Source: Diadema setosum (lineage: Eukaryota > Echinodermata > Echinoidea > Diadematoida > Diadematidae). Taken from it: a stretch of 64,000 nucleotides of DNA. The stretch spans positions 4,746,548-4,810,547 of the forward strand of contig NC_092704.1 in assembly GCF_964275005.1 (NCBI RefSeq), in the 5' to 3' direction. Below are positions 11,541 through 22,846 of the stretch, in pieces; position 1 is the first letter of the stretch, and each line of letters opens with the position of its first letter. The notes beneath the pieces were generated by a model that did no database searches, had not been told where the DNA came from, and saw only the letters and a program-made list of their open reading frames with translations. The position numbers were made by a program, and so were the translations under genes.

Positions 11541-11850
11541 CTAACGTTACCGGGTGCCGTTCTTTATGGGTGTGATGTGTTTGTGTCGTGTCTACACTGG
11601 ATAGCCGTCTGCCGCTGCGTGTTATGTATGGTATTGCATTGGCACTCTGCCGCTATGTGGTGGTAGGTTTGCATAGGCGCTAGGCGCAGGTAGGCAGGCA
11701 GCACAGGGCTACATAGCCGCGGCGCGTGCCGCCGCGGTTACATACTAGTAGTCCTACAGTGCAGTACTAGTATGTGTACGTTTACGCGTACGCATATCTG
11801 ATCGAGCGCTAAAATTGGATGGTGGCAGCTGTCAGTTGGCACGCAGCCAA
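11541..11850 (-). promoter_or_regulatory. CpG-rich promoter-like stretch
   Basis: Markedly richer in CG dinucleotides than its surroundings. It holds a GC palindromic core (CCGCGGC...GCCGCGG, 11718-11738) and a perfect 11-bp inverted repeat ACATACTAGTA/TACTAGTATGT at 11740-11775. No TATA box is obvious. Promoter role is inferred from composition and the adjacent donor. Confidence 0.3.
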
Positions 11851-12070
11851 GAGAAGTCATTAGTCTACGGTAAAAACAATAAGAGTACTTTTTATTATCA
11901 CAGCAGTAGAAACACATACACTATTTTTGTACCAATACCACAGTTTTGGTGATTCTTAGATCTGACATTCGAATATACAGCAAGGGGAAAAATGAAAGTG
12001 AACCTAAAGATATTGTTTGACCTGCAGGAGTACCACAAATAACACTCGGGGACTGGGTCGCATACTAGCA

Positions 12071-12206
12071 AATGGTGACGAACGGAACCATTTCGATTGG
12101 GAACCATTTATAGGTGCTCATCGGAACCATTTTGCGAGAACCATCTGATGAGAACCATTTTGGAGCCGACGAGAACCATATGAGAACCTTTTTTTCTTAG
12201 AGTGTA
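12071..12206. mobile_element. Truncated relative of the 7461-7893 hairpin element
   Basis: Iterated GGAACCATTT / GAGAACCAT words, ending in the same terminus (TTTTTTTCTTAGAGTGTA) as the complete element. Only the right half remains and no matching left terminus is present. Confidence 0.75.
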
Positions 12207-12209
12207 CAC

Positions 12210-14160
12210 TGTATAAGAAACTGCCCCGACATGCACGTGGGATATACTGCAGACATGATAGCATACTACAGCTCTGCTGTGTGAAAGATACCACAATCAA
12301 AAGTACCAAGACTCGCTCCACAGCAGCACAAAACCTTAATCATAACCGTGGTTCTGAGATTGAAACCACCACCATCAGGCTTATACGCAAAGAAGCGTAA
12401 GTGCAGTTAGTCTCAAAAGTTTACAAAAGAGCTTTTATCTGAAATCCAGGTAAGTTTACCCTGCTGAAGTCCGAATTTGCCTGAAGAAGAAAATACGCTA
12501 AAATGTAGAGAAATGTAAAGATTGCTAGGTAGAACAACTGGCGTAATCATGTATATGATAAATCGTAAGTACTGTTTGAAATACAGATCACAAAAAACAA
12601 CGTGATACTGAGGTACTCGTCATTAACGCTCTCGTAATGTTGTATAAAACATGGAAAAAAAAACATGCTCGTGTGCCAGTACTGGTATTGGTTATTTGTG
12701 ACATTGTGGAAATACTATTATTTAGTTGATGCCATTAACTTCTGTTTTGGGTGGGTTATTTTTTTTTTTTTGTTTTTTTGTTACTCGTCTGCAATGTTCC
12801 GTTGAGCTCTTCTCTCCAGTTGACCAGATAGCTGAACAGTGTCATGAAGAACGGGACTTTGTGCAAGTTTGAATAGTAACAAAGATATGGACGACACTCA
12901 AGAAAGAGAGAAAAACAACCTCCCTTCACATTTACATAATACCCTGTTTCTCAAATTGCTTTTACCACTGAAGACAATTTGCGTTTGATTGTTAGGATCT
13001 TCCAGAGTTTTTTTTTTTCTTCTTATGACCAAAGCGTTCATAAAAATATCACCATACAAAACTTGATCGTGCATGATGGCATTGTACATTTGACATGTTC
13101 ACCATTATCATTAAACTGTTTCAAGCTAACACAAACCCTAACATTCCCTATACAGACATAAGAAAATAAATAGGGCGAAATACAAATGTTAAACACATTA
13201 AAAACCACCCTACATATTAAAAAGTTCTGCAAAAATTGAAAATGAACTTTTCATGCCATCTTTTGAGGCTGTGTACGTTCGACAAACAAGAGCGTCTTAA
13301 TAAGCTATAGTGCGAGTCCCTCTTCGTCTGCAGGTTAGAGCAAACTTATTTTCTACATAACAGGTGATGAAAAAGTTAAGCTCCGATATGATGTTGAGAC
13401 ATTACTATTCTGCACATAGCACCGAGTGTTGTTGATTTCAGACAATATTATTTCTTGCAAAGCAGACGTATGCAGTTGCTATGACGAACTGGCAGTATCA
13501 ATGAGACCTATATGAAATGAGAAAGGCTCATGGTATGGTTAACTCATCTGTAGTAACTCGTACTTGTCTGTAGCTGCATGTTGGACTTACTCACCGATGG
13601 GTTGTGAAGAAATATGGACGTTATTAAGATATCACAAAGGACAGTGAAGGAAGTATGATTCTACAGCACAGAGAACGAAAAGCATGATAAGAAAGCAGTC
13701 AGAGTTAAGCACAGAAATGTAATCGGTTTTTTGACATTCTGATGACGCGAAAAAAAAAACCAAAAAACTACCTAGATTCCATCACGAGAAAATTTTGAAT
13801 GTTTAGAACATAAATAGCACATTCTGTAAACTGTACAGAGTTAGATCACACGGGTTTTCTTCCAACCTGCCAATGTGAAAACACACTTCCAATTACTTTT
13901 GCTCATCACGTGTGCTAAGATGTACTTGTACCTCTACGGAACTATATTATAGTAGCTGCTTGTTGGAAAAAAGAAAAAAAAAAGAAGAAGAAGAAAAGGT
14001 AACAAAAAATGTATAGAAATCACCGCAATGATGATTTGCCCTCAGCACTGATTTGAAATAGCTTAATATCAGATCCGCTCAAGAGTCAAGGGGGCTCTTG
14101 AGACAAAGCCTCAACTACAAGACTGAAATTTGTCTTTCAGATGACATCATAGTACGAAAG
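12210..14160. other. Gene-free stretch with one isolated plus-strand donor
   Basis: A near-perfect donor (GAAATCCAG/GTAAGTTT) ends at 12448. The frame before it is open for only about 30 codons and lacks a good acceptor, so I do not call an exon. Otherwise nothing. Confidence 0.45.
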
Positions 14161-14174
14161 AAAAAAAAAAACAC

Positions 14175-14668
14175 TCATAACGTCATAATATGTACAATGT
14201 TATTACTAAACTGTGACCGTGACGTCATGTCCTTTGTTTTGCTCCATGCCATCGCGACTTGATAGAAATATTCCTGAACTATTATTAGTAGTAGCCAAAG
14301 GGACGTATCCGGGCAGGTAAGTGTCATGTGATCACGTGAAGAAAAGACAGGTGCAATGGTCGGTCTAGATACGTTGTCTAGTTCCTGATACGGGCGTTTT
14401 CTCGTGCGCCCCTTTCCAGCCAGTCGGAGTACTGCATAAGTGATTGAAGACCGGAACACGCCGCTCGCGAAAACGTGGGGACAGCATGGGGTTAGACCAA
14501 CGTTTGTTGTAAGTGGAAATGGTGGGAGGTGTCCATTGGTCACGTGGTATGGGTGTCTCCCTTTCCCGCTTTCCAGGATGACTGGTAGATAACAGAGCCT
14601 TCTCACCTCATCATGTGAGCGGGGTGGCGATGCGCCATCATGGCCTCCATGTCCATCGGGCGCATGTG
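14175..14668 (-). CDS. Candidate exon(s): long minus-strand open frame with internal splice option, unknown protein
   Basis: An acceptor with a pyrimidine tract (ctttttcttcttccgggtcacag) precedes 14668. From there one frame is open for about 164 codons to 14175 (starting His-Ala-Pro-Asp-Gly-His-Gly-Gly-His-Asp). It has balanced codon use across 14300-14660 and is one of the longest open stretches in the window. Alternatively a donor at 14606 (ATGATGAG/GTGAGA) would cut a 62-nt exon (14607-14668). That exon is open in a second frame rich in Met and His (His-Met-Arg-Pro-Met-Asp-Met-Glu-Ala-Met-Met). The upstream extension of the open frame above 14690 runs into (CA)n and is not convincing. No domain is recognised. 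Confidence 0.28.
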
Positions 14669-14876
14669 CTGTGACCCGGAAGAAGAAAAAAGCAAATGAA
14701 AGGTTAGCAAAATCAAGTGTAATGACAATGAATAATAACACATGAGTACATCCGTTTATCATGATAAATGCATTACTCACAGAGTCTGTGTAGAATTGGT
14801 CCGTAGAGACTGATACTGAGAGACAAGGGGAAAGTACTGTTATGATGTTAGCATGTATGAACACGATAGGAATATG

Positions 14877-14905
<29 letters not shown>
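14877..14905. repeat. (CA)n microsatellite
   Basis: Simple CA dinucleotide run. Confidence 0.9.
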
Positions 14906-14909
<4 letters not shown>

Positions 14910-15760
14910 ATTGTAAGATTATGTACAGGACATGGTCATAGCACATTGTAACAAGGCAAAAGATAGTCGTGTTGAAGATTAAAACTAAAGGAAGAGCAAA
15001 ACAAACTCTCTGTTTTCAGTTTATGTTTGTATTTCTGTATCGTAAAAACGAACTCGGGAAATATTGAAAAAGAAAAACAGATGCACAAACAGAGTCGCCT
15101 CTTTACTCCTATGTTCGAAATGGTGTTATGAAGAGAGTAAATGATCGATTTTCATCGAGATCAGACAGGGAGAATGAAAGCTATGGTATTTTTGATTTTT
15201 TTCGTGCAGCACCGATACTGGTCAAAGCCATATGAAGTATGCAAATTTATGACGTAATCACGTCATAGCCTCACAAGTCCGCAACTGAAATGAACGCAAG
15301 CACTATATATATCACAATTTCTTCCTTGAATATGATATAATGTATACGTTTCATATTAACTGGTGCATACTTGTTTCCAAGTCATATCTCCAAAACATTA
15401 TTCATATGATATTTAAATATAAACATGATATGCATTATACAACGTGGCTGCCATCGATAACACTGTTACGTGAAATCACGTGAAATATAATATTCCACAA
15501 CTATCGTAGGAATTGATTTCTGTACACTTAGTCTTATACTACTTAAATAAACTTTATTTGTTATGTCTGATTGAAATTGAATTCTAGAGTAATTCACAAA
15601 TTGTACAAGCTATGCTTTTCTTGTGAATTCCTCTTTTCCATGTAATTACTTGTTTATTTACCCAAATCAGAGTTGATATCATTATGATAAAATTTTTTAT
15701 TCATGTTCTGTTGAAAATTACGTGATTGAAAGTTCCTTTTAATGTAATGTACTCATGTAA
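14910..15760. other. Gene-free AT-rich stretch
   Basis: Nothing coding supported. The last 200 bases may be the 3' body of a short retroposon ending in the tail at 15765. Confidence 0.5.
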
Positions 15761-15764
15761 GCGT

Positions 15765-15836
15765 TATGTATATTACTTTGTATTACTTTACATGGAAATT
15801 AAAATCATTTTGAATTGAATTGAATTGAATTGAAAT
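15765..15836 (+). repeat. (GAATT)n retroposon-like tail
   Basis: 'ttacatggaaattaaaatcatttt' is followed by four to five GAATT units. The same GGAAAT(T/A)AAA-then-GAATT design recurs at 38370 and, reversed, at 43308 and 43478. Confidence 0.5.
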
Positions 15837-16300
15837 AACTCTGTATACCACCGTCGATTTTAAGGTGGAAGGCCTTCAGAGTGTATGACATTTTACAGTA
15901 ATCTCCGAACAAGTAAACAAGCAAAAAGGCTAATCCATTATATAAATACATGTAAAAAGAATATGATCCCTCCACACAGTATATTTGGTGGGGCAACATT
16001 CCTTTAGATTAACTTGCGATCCCTTGGTATGTTCAGTGCAATACTGCACCAATAGCTTTTTTTTTTTCTTGGTTCAACCCGTTGCCAGTTATAACTTTAC
16101 GGTTAGGAATTTAAGAATCTCGGAGAAAACGAGTTGGCTTTCATTTCAATGCATTATACCAAACTATGAATGGAAACAACACACGATGTAGGTAAAGTAA
16201 GTAGTACTGTGTATCTTTTAGTTCAGTGGAATATTTACTTAATCGCTCTGGATCATTGCACTTTCAAGGAACGCTATATTATGGACTATCAAATTATTAT

Positions 16301-16328
16301 GAAATGAATGAATGAATAGATAGATAGA

Positions 16329-16391
<63 letters not shown>

Positions 16392-16394
16392 ATG
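16301..16394. repeat. (AATG)/(GATA)/(AAAT)n microsatellite
   Basis: Compound tetranucleotide run. Confidence 0.95.
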
Positions 16395-16940
16395 GATGTT
16401 TGATAAAACAGTGTGCACCGTAATCCCACTTTCACAGACCGAGGAAGCTGAAGATAATCCAAGAGGAGTTGATTAGCTACTATATGCATAAAGCTGAGCA
16501 CTTCACAATGGGTGAAACTTATCAGCCATTCCATACTAGACACCTGGACCTTAAAATTTCAAGTTCAAGCAATTATGAAAGAGTATTTATATTTGGGTAG
16601 GTATATGTTCAAAGGGTGTAAATCTAATTTTTCATGGCTTTTCATGTTCTAACAGCCGAATTACACCTCCTAGAACAAAGATCACATTTACAGCAAAAAT
16701 GATGCCTCTTTGGTACTTTTTTTGATTTCCCTATTTAAGGCATGTTCTGTTATCTATAGATTCATATATTTTTTTTTCACATAAGGCCTTGTTTTATATC
16801 CATTTTACCATATCAAGTTGCTTTTTTTTCATTTATATGTAATGAGCTTGACAATATTTTCTATTGAAAACACCCTCGAAATGTGTCACGCGAGTCACAA
16901 AAATAGTGAATATCTTGTCGCAAAAAGGTTCACTTCTCAG

Positions 16941-17195
16941 AGAAGCAGTTGTGATCTATCCGATAATGGTGATAGTGATGGTGGAAATGAGGATACCATT
17001 GGGCCTGCAAGTGCAGGCCCAAAAGTCAATTGGCTGATGGTGGCAGTTGCCTTCAGCAGAAAGCATCCCCAGCATCTATGGCACAAGCCTCCCAAGTGGT
17101 CAGAAGTGACATTTACCTTCAGTCACCTAGAGAAAAGGGAAATATATTCCACTGGCTGGATAAAAGAGCCGTGGCAGCCTGAATCAGACATCTAA
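16941..17195 (+). CDS. Candidate 3'-terminal exon, unknown protein
   Basis: A good acceptor (ggttcacttctcag) ends at 16940 exactly on a codon boundary. The following frame codes 84 residues to a TAA at 17193-17195. It begins with a Ser/Asp/Gly/Asn-rich acidic segment (residues 1-19). It then becomes Trp/His/Lys-rich, with clusters Lys-His-Pro-Gln-His-Leu-Trp-His-Lys-Pro-Pro-Lys-Trp (41-53) and Trp-Ile-Lys-Glu-Pro-Trp-Gln-Pro (73-80). An AATAAA lies at 17280-17285, 85 nt after the stop, as expected for a last exon. The frame also extends upstream without a stop. No family is recognised. A perfect 9-bp hairpin (17001-17020) lies within it. What is odd is a 33-bp block just upstream (16884) repeated at 17657. 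Confidence 0.35.
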   Translation, partial: RSSCDLSDNGDSDGGNEDTIGPASAGPKVNWLMVAVAFSRKHPQHLWHKPPKWSEVTFTFSHLEKREIYSTGWIKEPWQPESDI

Positions 17196-17279
17196 TGCAA
17201 AGTACAGCAGCCATATCTTGTCAACAATAGGAAACTTAGTTAAAGTTCATGACTGAAGAGATTGAGTCTTGAAAAAAAA

Positions 17280-17285
17280 AATAAA
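17280..17285 (+). terminator. Possible polyadenylation signal AATAAA
   Basis: Canonical hexamer 85 nt after the stop of the candidate exon at 16941-17195. It sits in an A-rich run, so chance occurrence is likely too. Confidence 0.25.
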
Positions 17286-17299
17286 ACAATTAAACGGTC

Positions 17300-18460
17300 C
17301 CAACAAACTAGGCAAGAAAACTGTCTCCACAAAGCAGTGATAAACTTATATATCATGTAGTTTATTATAAAAATAAACAAAACATGACAATCATTCTTCA
17401 CATCAGACTCAGTAATGGTAGATAAGAAAGAAAAAGAGCATCAGTATGTGTGAGCATTATTTGTTATAAGAGAGAAGTGAGGATTCTTTGTGCATCAAAG
17501 TAACTTTAAAGTTTTGAAAAGAGCTTAAATGGTTCATATAAAATCCATAAGCAAAATATGCAAGTTAACCTGAAGAAAATTTGAATTTGGTTCATTATGA
17601 ATAGAAGACTTGTTGATACAATTATAGTAAATATGAAAGAAAAAGAAAATTCACGCGTCACGCGAGTCACAACAAAAAAGTGAAGTATCTTAACTAGAAT
17701 GACTTCACATCAAAAATTTCTGTGAATAAATGTGAAGGGTCGATACCTTGATAGAAATATGTAAAATAAACAGGTCTGCAAAATACATTTTTCAAGTACT
17801 CAACCATGACAAGTTGAAATTTTGTATAAATGTCAAGAGTCACAATGGAATGGCTGTTATGAAGACTTTACAGTATGTGACAAAAGGAAATCCCTCTAAA
17901 CGTTATATCTTCATCACAAACGTATTTATCATAAGCCTTTAAAAAAAGAGTATAGAAGGACTTAACAGATTACTTCAAACCAGTGTTCATTAAAGCTTAA
18001 AATGACACGTCTTTAATCATTCACCGTACCGAAATCGTGCAAATAATCATCATCTTCGATGGAGACACACTCTTATTGCTCAACATGGTCAATCTCATAA
18101 TTATACTCTATTTCCACATGTAAATCATTTCTACCAAAGTAGGAAGACAATACTATATTAACGATTTCTTTTTTTATTTTCATGAAAAAAAAAAATCTTC
18201 TATTTCCACCTTAATCATTATCAATCACAACCTTCTTTGCGTCTCCGTTGTTTGTTTGGAATAGAGATCTATTTATTTGTACATCTGCTTGCTGTGTCTC
18301 TGCTGAACCAATCGAGGTAATGAATAAAGACAAAGAATCCTGAGTGTATTCTTCCGATAGTAAAGTAAACCAAGAAATATTCTTTTTCTTATGTGTCTAC
18401 ACAGAAGTAATGATAATAACAATAACAATAATCAAATCCTCCATCTGCAGATGAGTAAAC
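17300..18460. other. Gene-free AT-rich stretch
   Basis: Contains the second copy of the GTCACGCGAGTCACAA block at 17657-17672. Otherwise nothing is supported. Confidence 0.5.
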
Positions 18461-18594
18461 ATCGCATTTTACATTTTCATCCTCGTCGTTACTTTTACAG
18501 GAATCCTAAAAGGCCTGCAACCTCTTTCCAGCGTGATTGTAGTTGATGTCATCACCACAAAGCACTTGATTTCCAAAGCCGTTTCCGCTTGGCA

Positions 18595-18873
18595 ATGTGC
18601 AAGAGGGTGTTTACAGCCTCCGAACAAAAATACGGTACTGAAACTGCAAACAGTACGCTCCTCTCTCCTGTCGCCGGGTCCTTCCGCCCCGACCTCACTG
18701 CACTTTCCCCCGCCAACCAGACGGCTGGATTTACACGTCACCCGGTCACTCATTCCAATGACCCTGAGGGTCAAATGAGGTCACAACTCTTCCCCCAAAG
18801 TCCACTTCTACTGTATCTCGACACCAACATCAACAACAGCAGTAGAAAGAAACAATACGCTGCATGCCACTAG
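18595..18873 (+). CDS. Weak hypothetical open frame, 92 residues
   Basis: The frame from the ATG at 18595 to TAG reads as a Ser/Thr/Pro-rich polypeptide with good codon balance in 18640-18790. No start context, splice site or family supports it, and the minus strand is also open across most of it. The patch contains nuclear-receptor-type half sites at 18759-18783, so it could equally be a regulatory element. Confidence 0.15.
   Translation: MCKRVFTASEQKYGTETANSTLLSPVAGSFRPDLTALSPANQTAGFTRHPVTHSNDPEGQMRSQLFPQSPLLLYLDTNINNSSRKKQYAACH
18759..18783 (+). promoter_or_regulatory. Nuclear-receptor-like composite site (ER3 plus DR4)
   Basis: TGACCC (18759-18764), three bases, GGGTCA (18768-18773), four bases, AGGTCA (18778-18783). 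The last two are a direct repeat with 4-bp spacing, the classic DR4 spacing of thyroid/LXR-type receptors. The first two form an everted repeat. The match is seen; function is untested. Confidence 0.4.
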
Positions 18874-19192
18874 GGCACTTGTGCAATTAACTTTAGCAAA
18901 TACATGTATAATATACATGGTCATAATATTATATGGTCATGGCAAAATGCATATATAGCAACGAGGACCTGATAATTCCATTATCACTTTCTACCATTTT
19001 CAGTTTTCTTTCATTTACTGTTTTTACATATTTTGGATAATTTCAAAGAATTAGGATGACTAAAGTTTAATCATAGCATGGGAAGGTGTAAGTGGTTTCC
19101 ATGGATTCTCATCTATACTGGGGTGCGATATGAATGGAGTGCATAAATACTGGCATACAAGTCCATTCGCTACTTTCGATCAGCATTACATG

Positions 19193-19212
19193 ACCCCCCC
19201 CCCCCAAAAAAA

Positions 19213-19243
<31 letters not shown>

Positions 19244-19345
19244 CAAAACAAAACAAAACAAAACAACAAAAAAAAACAACAAAAAACACAACAACAACAA
19301 CAACAACAAACACAAACAACAACAATAACAAACAACAACAAACAT
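19193..19345. repeat. C/A homopolymer junction, (CAAAA)n and (CAA)n array
   Basis: A C run, then an A run, then about a dozen CAAAA units grading into CAA units. Spurious frames on both strands arise from it. Confidence 0.95.
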
Positions 19346-20146
19346 AATCATATGAATCTCCAAAATAGTCCACAAGTTAACAAATTTCACATAGTTAACA
19401 AATTTCAACTTCTTAACAGATGTCATCAGTTCTTCATTTTGCTACAATGGCTTCTCTCCTTTCTCTTCACAAAGATATCATCTTTTATTCTAATGTACGT
19501 CTTATCATACTAAATAGGTCCTACATCTTTCAAACTTGGATCCAAATTTCATCGTTCATTTTCTCATGACGGAGCGCTTCAGGAAGTTCATGCAACTATC
19601 TGAATCGTCCACATCCATACAGTGAATACTGAATTCGCTTTAACCACTAAAACGGTCATAGATGCCAACCTTACACCAAGAAGAATGAAAAATTCATATA
19701 GAGTTTTTTGTTGTTTCAAAGCAAAAGAGCAAATCATCCGATCACACTGAAATACTTTTAATCAAAACAATACTCGAGGCTTCGTCATGGTTCCGGTGCA
19801 TTTTTTTTTTTTTTTAGAGGAGCCGAAGATTTCTCCGAATAAGTACTTGCAACCCCGCAAAAACAGAACAAAACAAAACAAACGGCAGGAACCGGGGATA
19901 GGTGATATTGACATACAGTAATTCGGAAACGAAAGAAAAAAAAAGAAGTGTTGAAAGACGTCTGTTCAATGTGAAAATCGATATCGATTTTGAAAGCAGG
20001 AAAAGGCCGCTGCGTGGTACGTTACAGAGAAATTCGTGATTTACTGTAAAAGCTGAAACCGTCGACAATCCGTGAGATGAGTGATCTTCCTCGTAAGTTC
20101 TCAGAAATCTCCTGTAATTTGGCTTTTTGGTGTCAAATATCTTGCA

Positions 20147-20411
20147 TCATTGGAAACACGTGCTTGTAAGTGACAACTTTTCAGAATAACCTAATTCTTT
20201 GTAAGGGTCGCGGTCATTGTTGTTTTTGGTACTGCAACGCGTCCGATGGTTGAAATCATCATTATTTATGAGAGGTTTGGGTGAAGAGCATTTCATGCTT
20301 TTCCTTTTCCTCCCAACGGGCACCTGGTCGGTTGTTGACGGGAAACCCAAGGCGTGATCACTGGCTTCCTTCACTTCCTTTCTCGGCGACAGAGCAACGC
20401 TATCTCCAGAA
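20147..20411 (-). CDS. Candidate terminal exon, basic disordered protein segment
   Basis: An acceptor-like site (ttttcatatcctgtag) precedes 20411. The frame is open for 87 codons to TGA at 20147. It is Ser/Lys/Asn-rich with a nuclear-localisation-like Gly-Arg-Lys-Arg-Lys-Ser (about residues 35-40) followed by Ser-Ser-Pro-Lys-Pro. Codons largely follow RNY. This would suit a disordered nuclear protein tail, but no domain is recognisable and there is no start codon in frame near the 5' end. Confidence 0.28.
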
Positions 20412-20439
20412 CTACAGGATATGAAAACGTCTCTCAAAA

Positions 20440-22560
20440 ACTAACTAAGGACACACCAGTAAAACAAAACAAGACTTCGAAACGGAGGGGATTACTGCTT
20501 TGGAGTGATTATCAACCAAACCAGCATCACTTTAGTCGAGAAAACGTTAGCGATCATAATCTTATATCGTACTTATTTTTGGATGGTGTGATCTTTGTCT
20601 CCATAGAGTAGAGTATGGCATGAACGAGGTTAAGGAAAATTGGTTCAGGCGCTACCGTAAACCTTCTTTCCGCCGAACATTACGATATACGAATATTCTA
20701 TAATTTCTTACTTCGTATTCTAGTATTGTGAACAGTATTTTACGAAGTCAAGTATGCGCACAAGCGTAGGTAATGAATAAAAATCAACCGTTCCATTGGT
20801 GACACAGAGTGATTCACTTCTATAGCGTAAAAAGATAGCTGAACAGGTAAAACTTGAAATCAGAGAGTCATGGGGCATACAAAATATTTAAAAAAGGACA
20901 GCAACACTTCCGTAATATTACAATAGATCCTATCTTATACTATGATCATAATAGCATTTTACTATTGATGGAAAGGCATCTCATATCGAAGATGTACATA
21001 ACCGCTATATTCACTTCCGAATAAACACTTTCACTTATTGCGTGCTGCATCTGGAGTCAGTCCAACTCTGGTAACTGAGCGCAAAATACAAACGGAGTTT
21101 GAGGGGAAAGGTTTGATTTGCAACAGTCTTTTCATTCAGTGCTCGGATACCCATTTTCTTTTTCAGGAATAATATCAGCATTTGGTATTTCATACACACT
21201 CTCAGGAATGCTTCGATTGCTCAGTTGATATCCAGATTGTCACGTTTAATGTGTGTTAATACTACAATGATTAAACAAAAGTCGAAGTATTGAACAAGGG
21301 AAATATCATTAAAAAAGATGGGCTAAATTCTTTGTCAATTAATCAACCAGCAAATAAAAGAAAATGAGGCATAAAAATGTTGATATGCAGGAACGCTTCT
21401 TCAAATTCTTCATTAACGAGTGTTTTTTTGTTGTTTGTTTGTTTCTTATGCAGTTATTTTATTTTTTCCTTATCTCTATTCTATGGGAAACTATTCATTT
21501 GCATGAGACCTGACCGAAATTAAGTTGCGATGAGGTGGAATACAGCACCACCAATTTAGGCAATAGAGGAAGCGGGGCTTATGGCTTGTATCAACACACA
21601 GGAAGTAATACGTTACATCTGGAGCACGGCGCTTGAGGACGCGAACGCTTAATCCAGCGTACTTCAACGCCGTAGGCAATAATGATCTACAATATCATCA
21701 ACACGTATGATTGCACACAATTTCTGAACGTACCGTTTATTTGTTGACTACTGAATAGATAAAAATTCACTTGTAAATGTCACTGCAAAAAAAATATTGC
21801 AACTTTTAGGCGAGGAGTCTTTGATCGCTTCATTAAATTTAAAATTCGTAGCTGATAAATCTCACCGATGGTCGGGGAATTGGCAAAACCCCTTCACTGT
21901 CTCAGGACAATTAAAAAAAGATACAGCAGACATTGTATGCATTATAATCGGTAGCTGTGGTGACAGAATTGAAGATAAAGATGAAGATGAAAGATAATGA
22001 TACGAATTAAGGACTTGACTACCGGTGTTTCCTATTTCCATTAAGCAAAGTAAAGCAAAGCAAAAAAAAAGTGCTTTCAAAACGCAACAAAGAATTAGAC
22101 ATCGTATTGAATTGAATTGAATTTAGATAAATGCACATTTCAAGACTGCATTATTTCATTATCTGAGCAAGCAAACCTGACAAACTACAGTATTACGATT
22201 ACAAAGCCATGCTGAGAGCTGTAGGCCTAACCCTCATCAAGCGGGATGTGGGCATCAACTTATAAGGCATTGGACACATCTCTTTTGATTCCATATTTCT
22301 TCGTTGTCTTTCTATCATACAGAATCTCATATATGATATTGCAAGATTATTTCAAAAGTAAACATGAATAGGATTCAGAACAAAATACATATAAACAGCA
22401 TAGAGTGTTTTACTACTAGTATTTCCATTTTCGAACACGAGTGCTGATGGAACCTGTTCTATACAACATCTCTATGTTCACCTTCGTGTTCCTTTAACAG
22501 TAGACGCACCCTTGTTCCATCGTCTCCTCCCCGATTATTGTGATTTATAATTAAGCCTTT
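20440..22560. other. Gene-free stretch
   Basis: No supported exon. A short (GAATT)n tail lies at 22105-22124. A GC-richer minus-strand frame at 21491-21679 lacks splice sites and is not called. Confidence 0.5.
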
Positions 22561-22823
22561 CTCTCAATTTAATGAGGGAAAGGAACCCCGACCAATGCTC
22601 TGTGGTCCCACAAAGGGAATTGGGCACTACGAGGGAGACCTGAGATGGCTATCGGGGCGGAACTTCTGGTCCTAATTTGAGAGGGATTTCAGATATTAGG
22701 GCGGGAGATTACGTCGTCTGATCTACCGTGAGAACGACAGCGCCAGGCTGCCCGGGTCGCGATTTTTTCCGCGTCGCCCCACTACGCAGAGAGCTGGCGA
22801 TGACGGGGAGATGAGATGGACCC

Positions 22824-22846
22824 GGGAGGTGGGCTTCCCATCTCCC
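22824..22846. repeat. Short hairpin GGGAGGTGGG / CCCATCTCCC
   Basis: Ten-bp arms with one G-T type mismatch and a 3-nt loop; same GGGAGGT core as 1989 and 23543. Confidence 0.75.

Noticed and set aside
12460-12485. TACCCTG...TCCGAATTTG resembles the mature miR-10 sequence
   Set aside because: It has a two-base insertion and several mismatches, and the following 60 bases contain no complementary star arm, so no miRNA hairpin forms.
14670-14906. Upstream part of the long minus-strand frame, starting with Cys-Val repeats
   Set aside because: It is translated (CA)n and AT-rich sequence above the acceptor; only the part below 14668 is coding-like.
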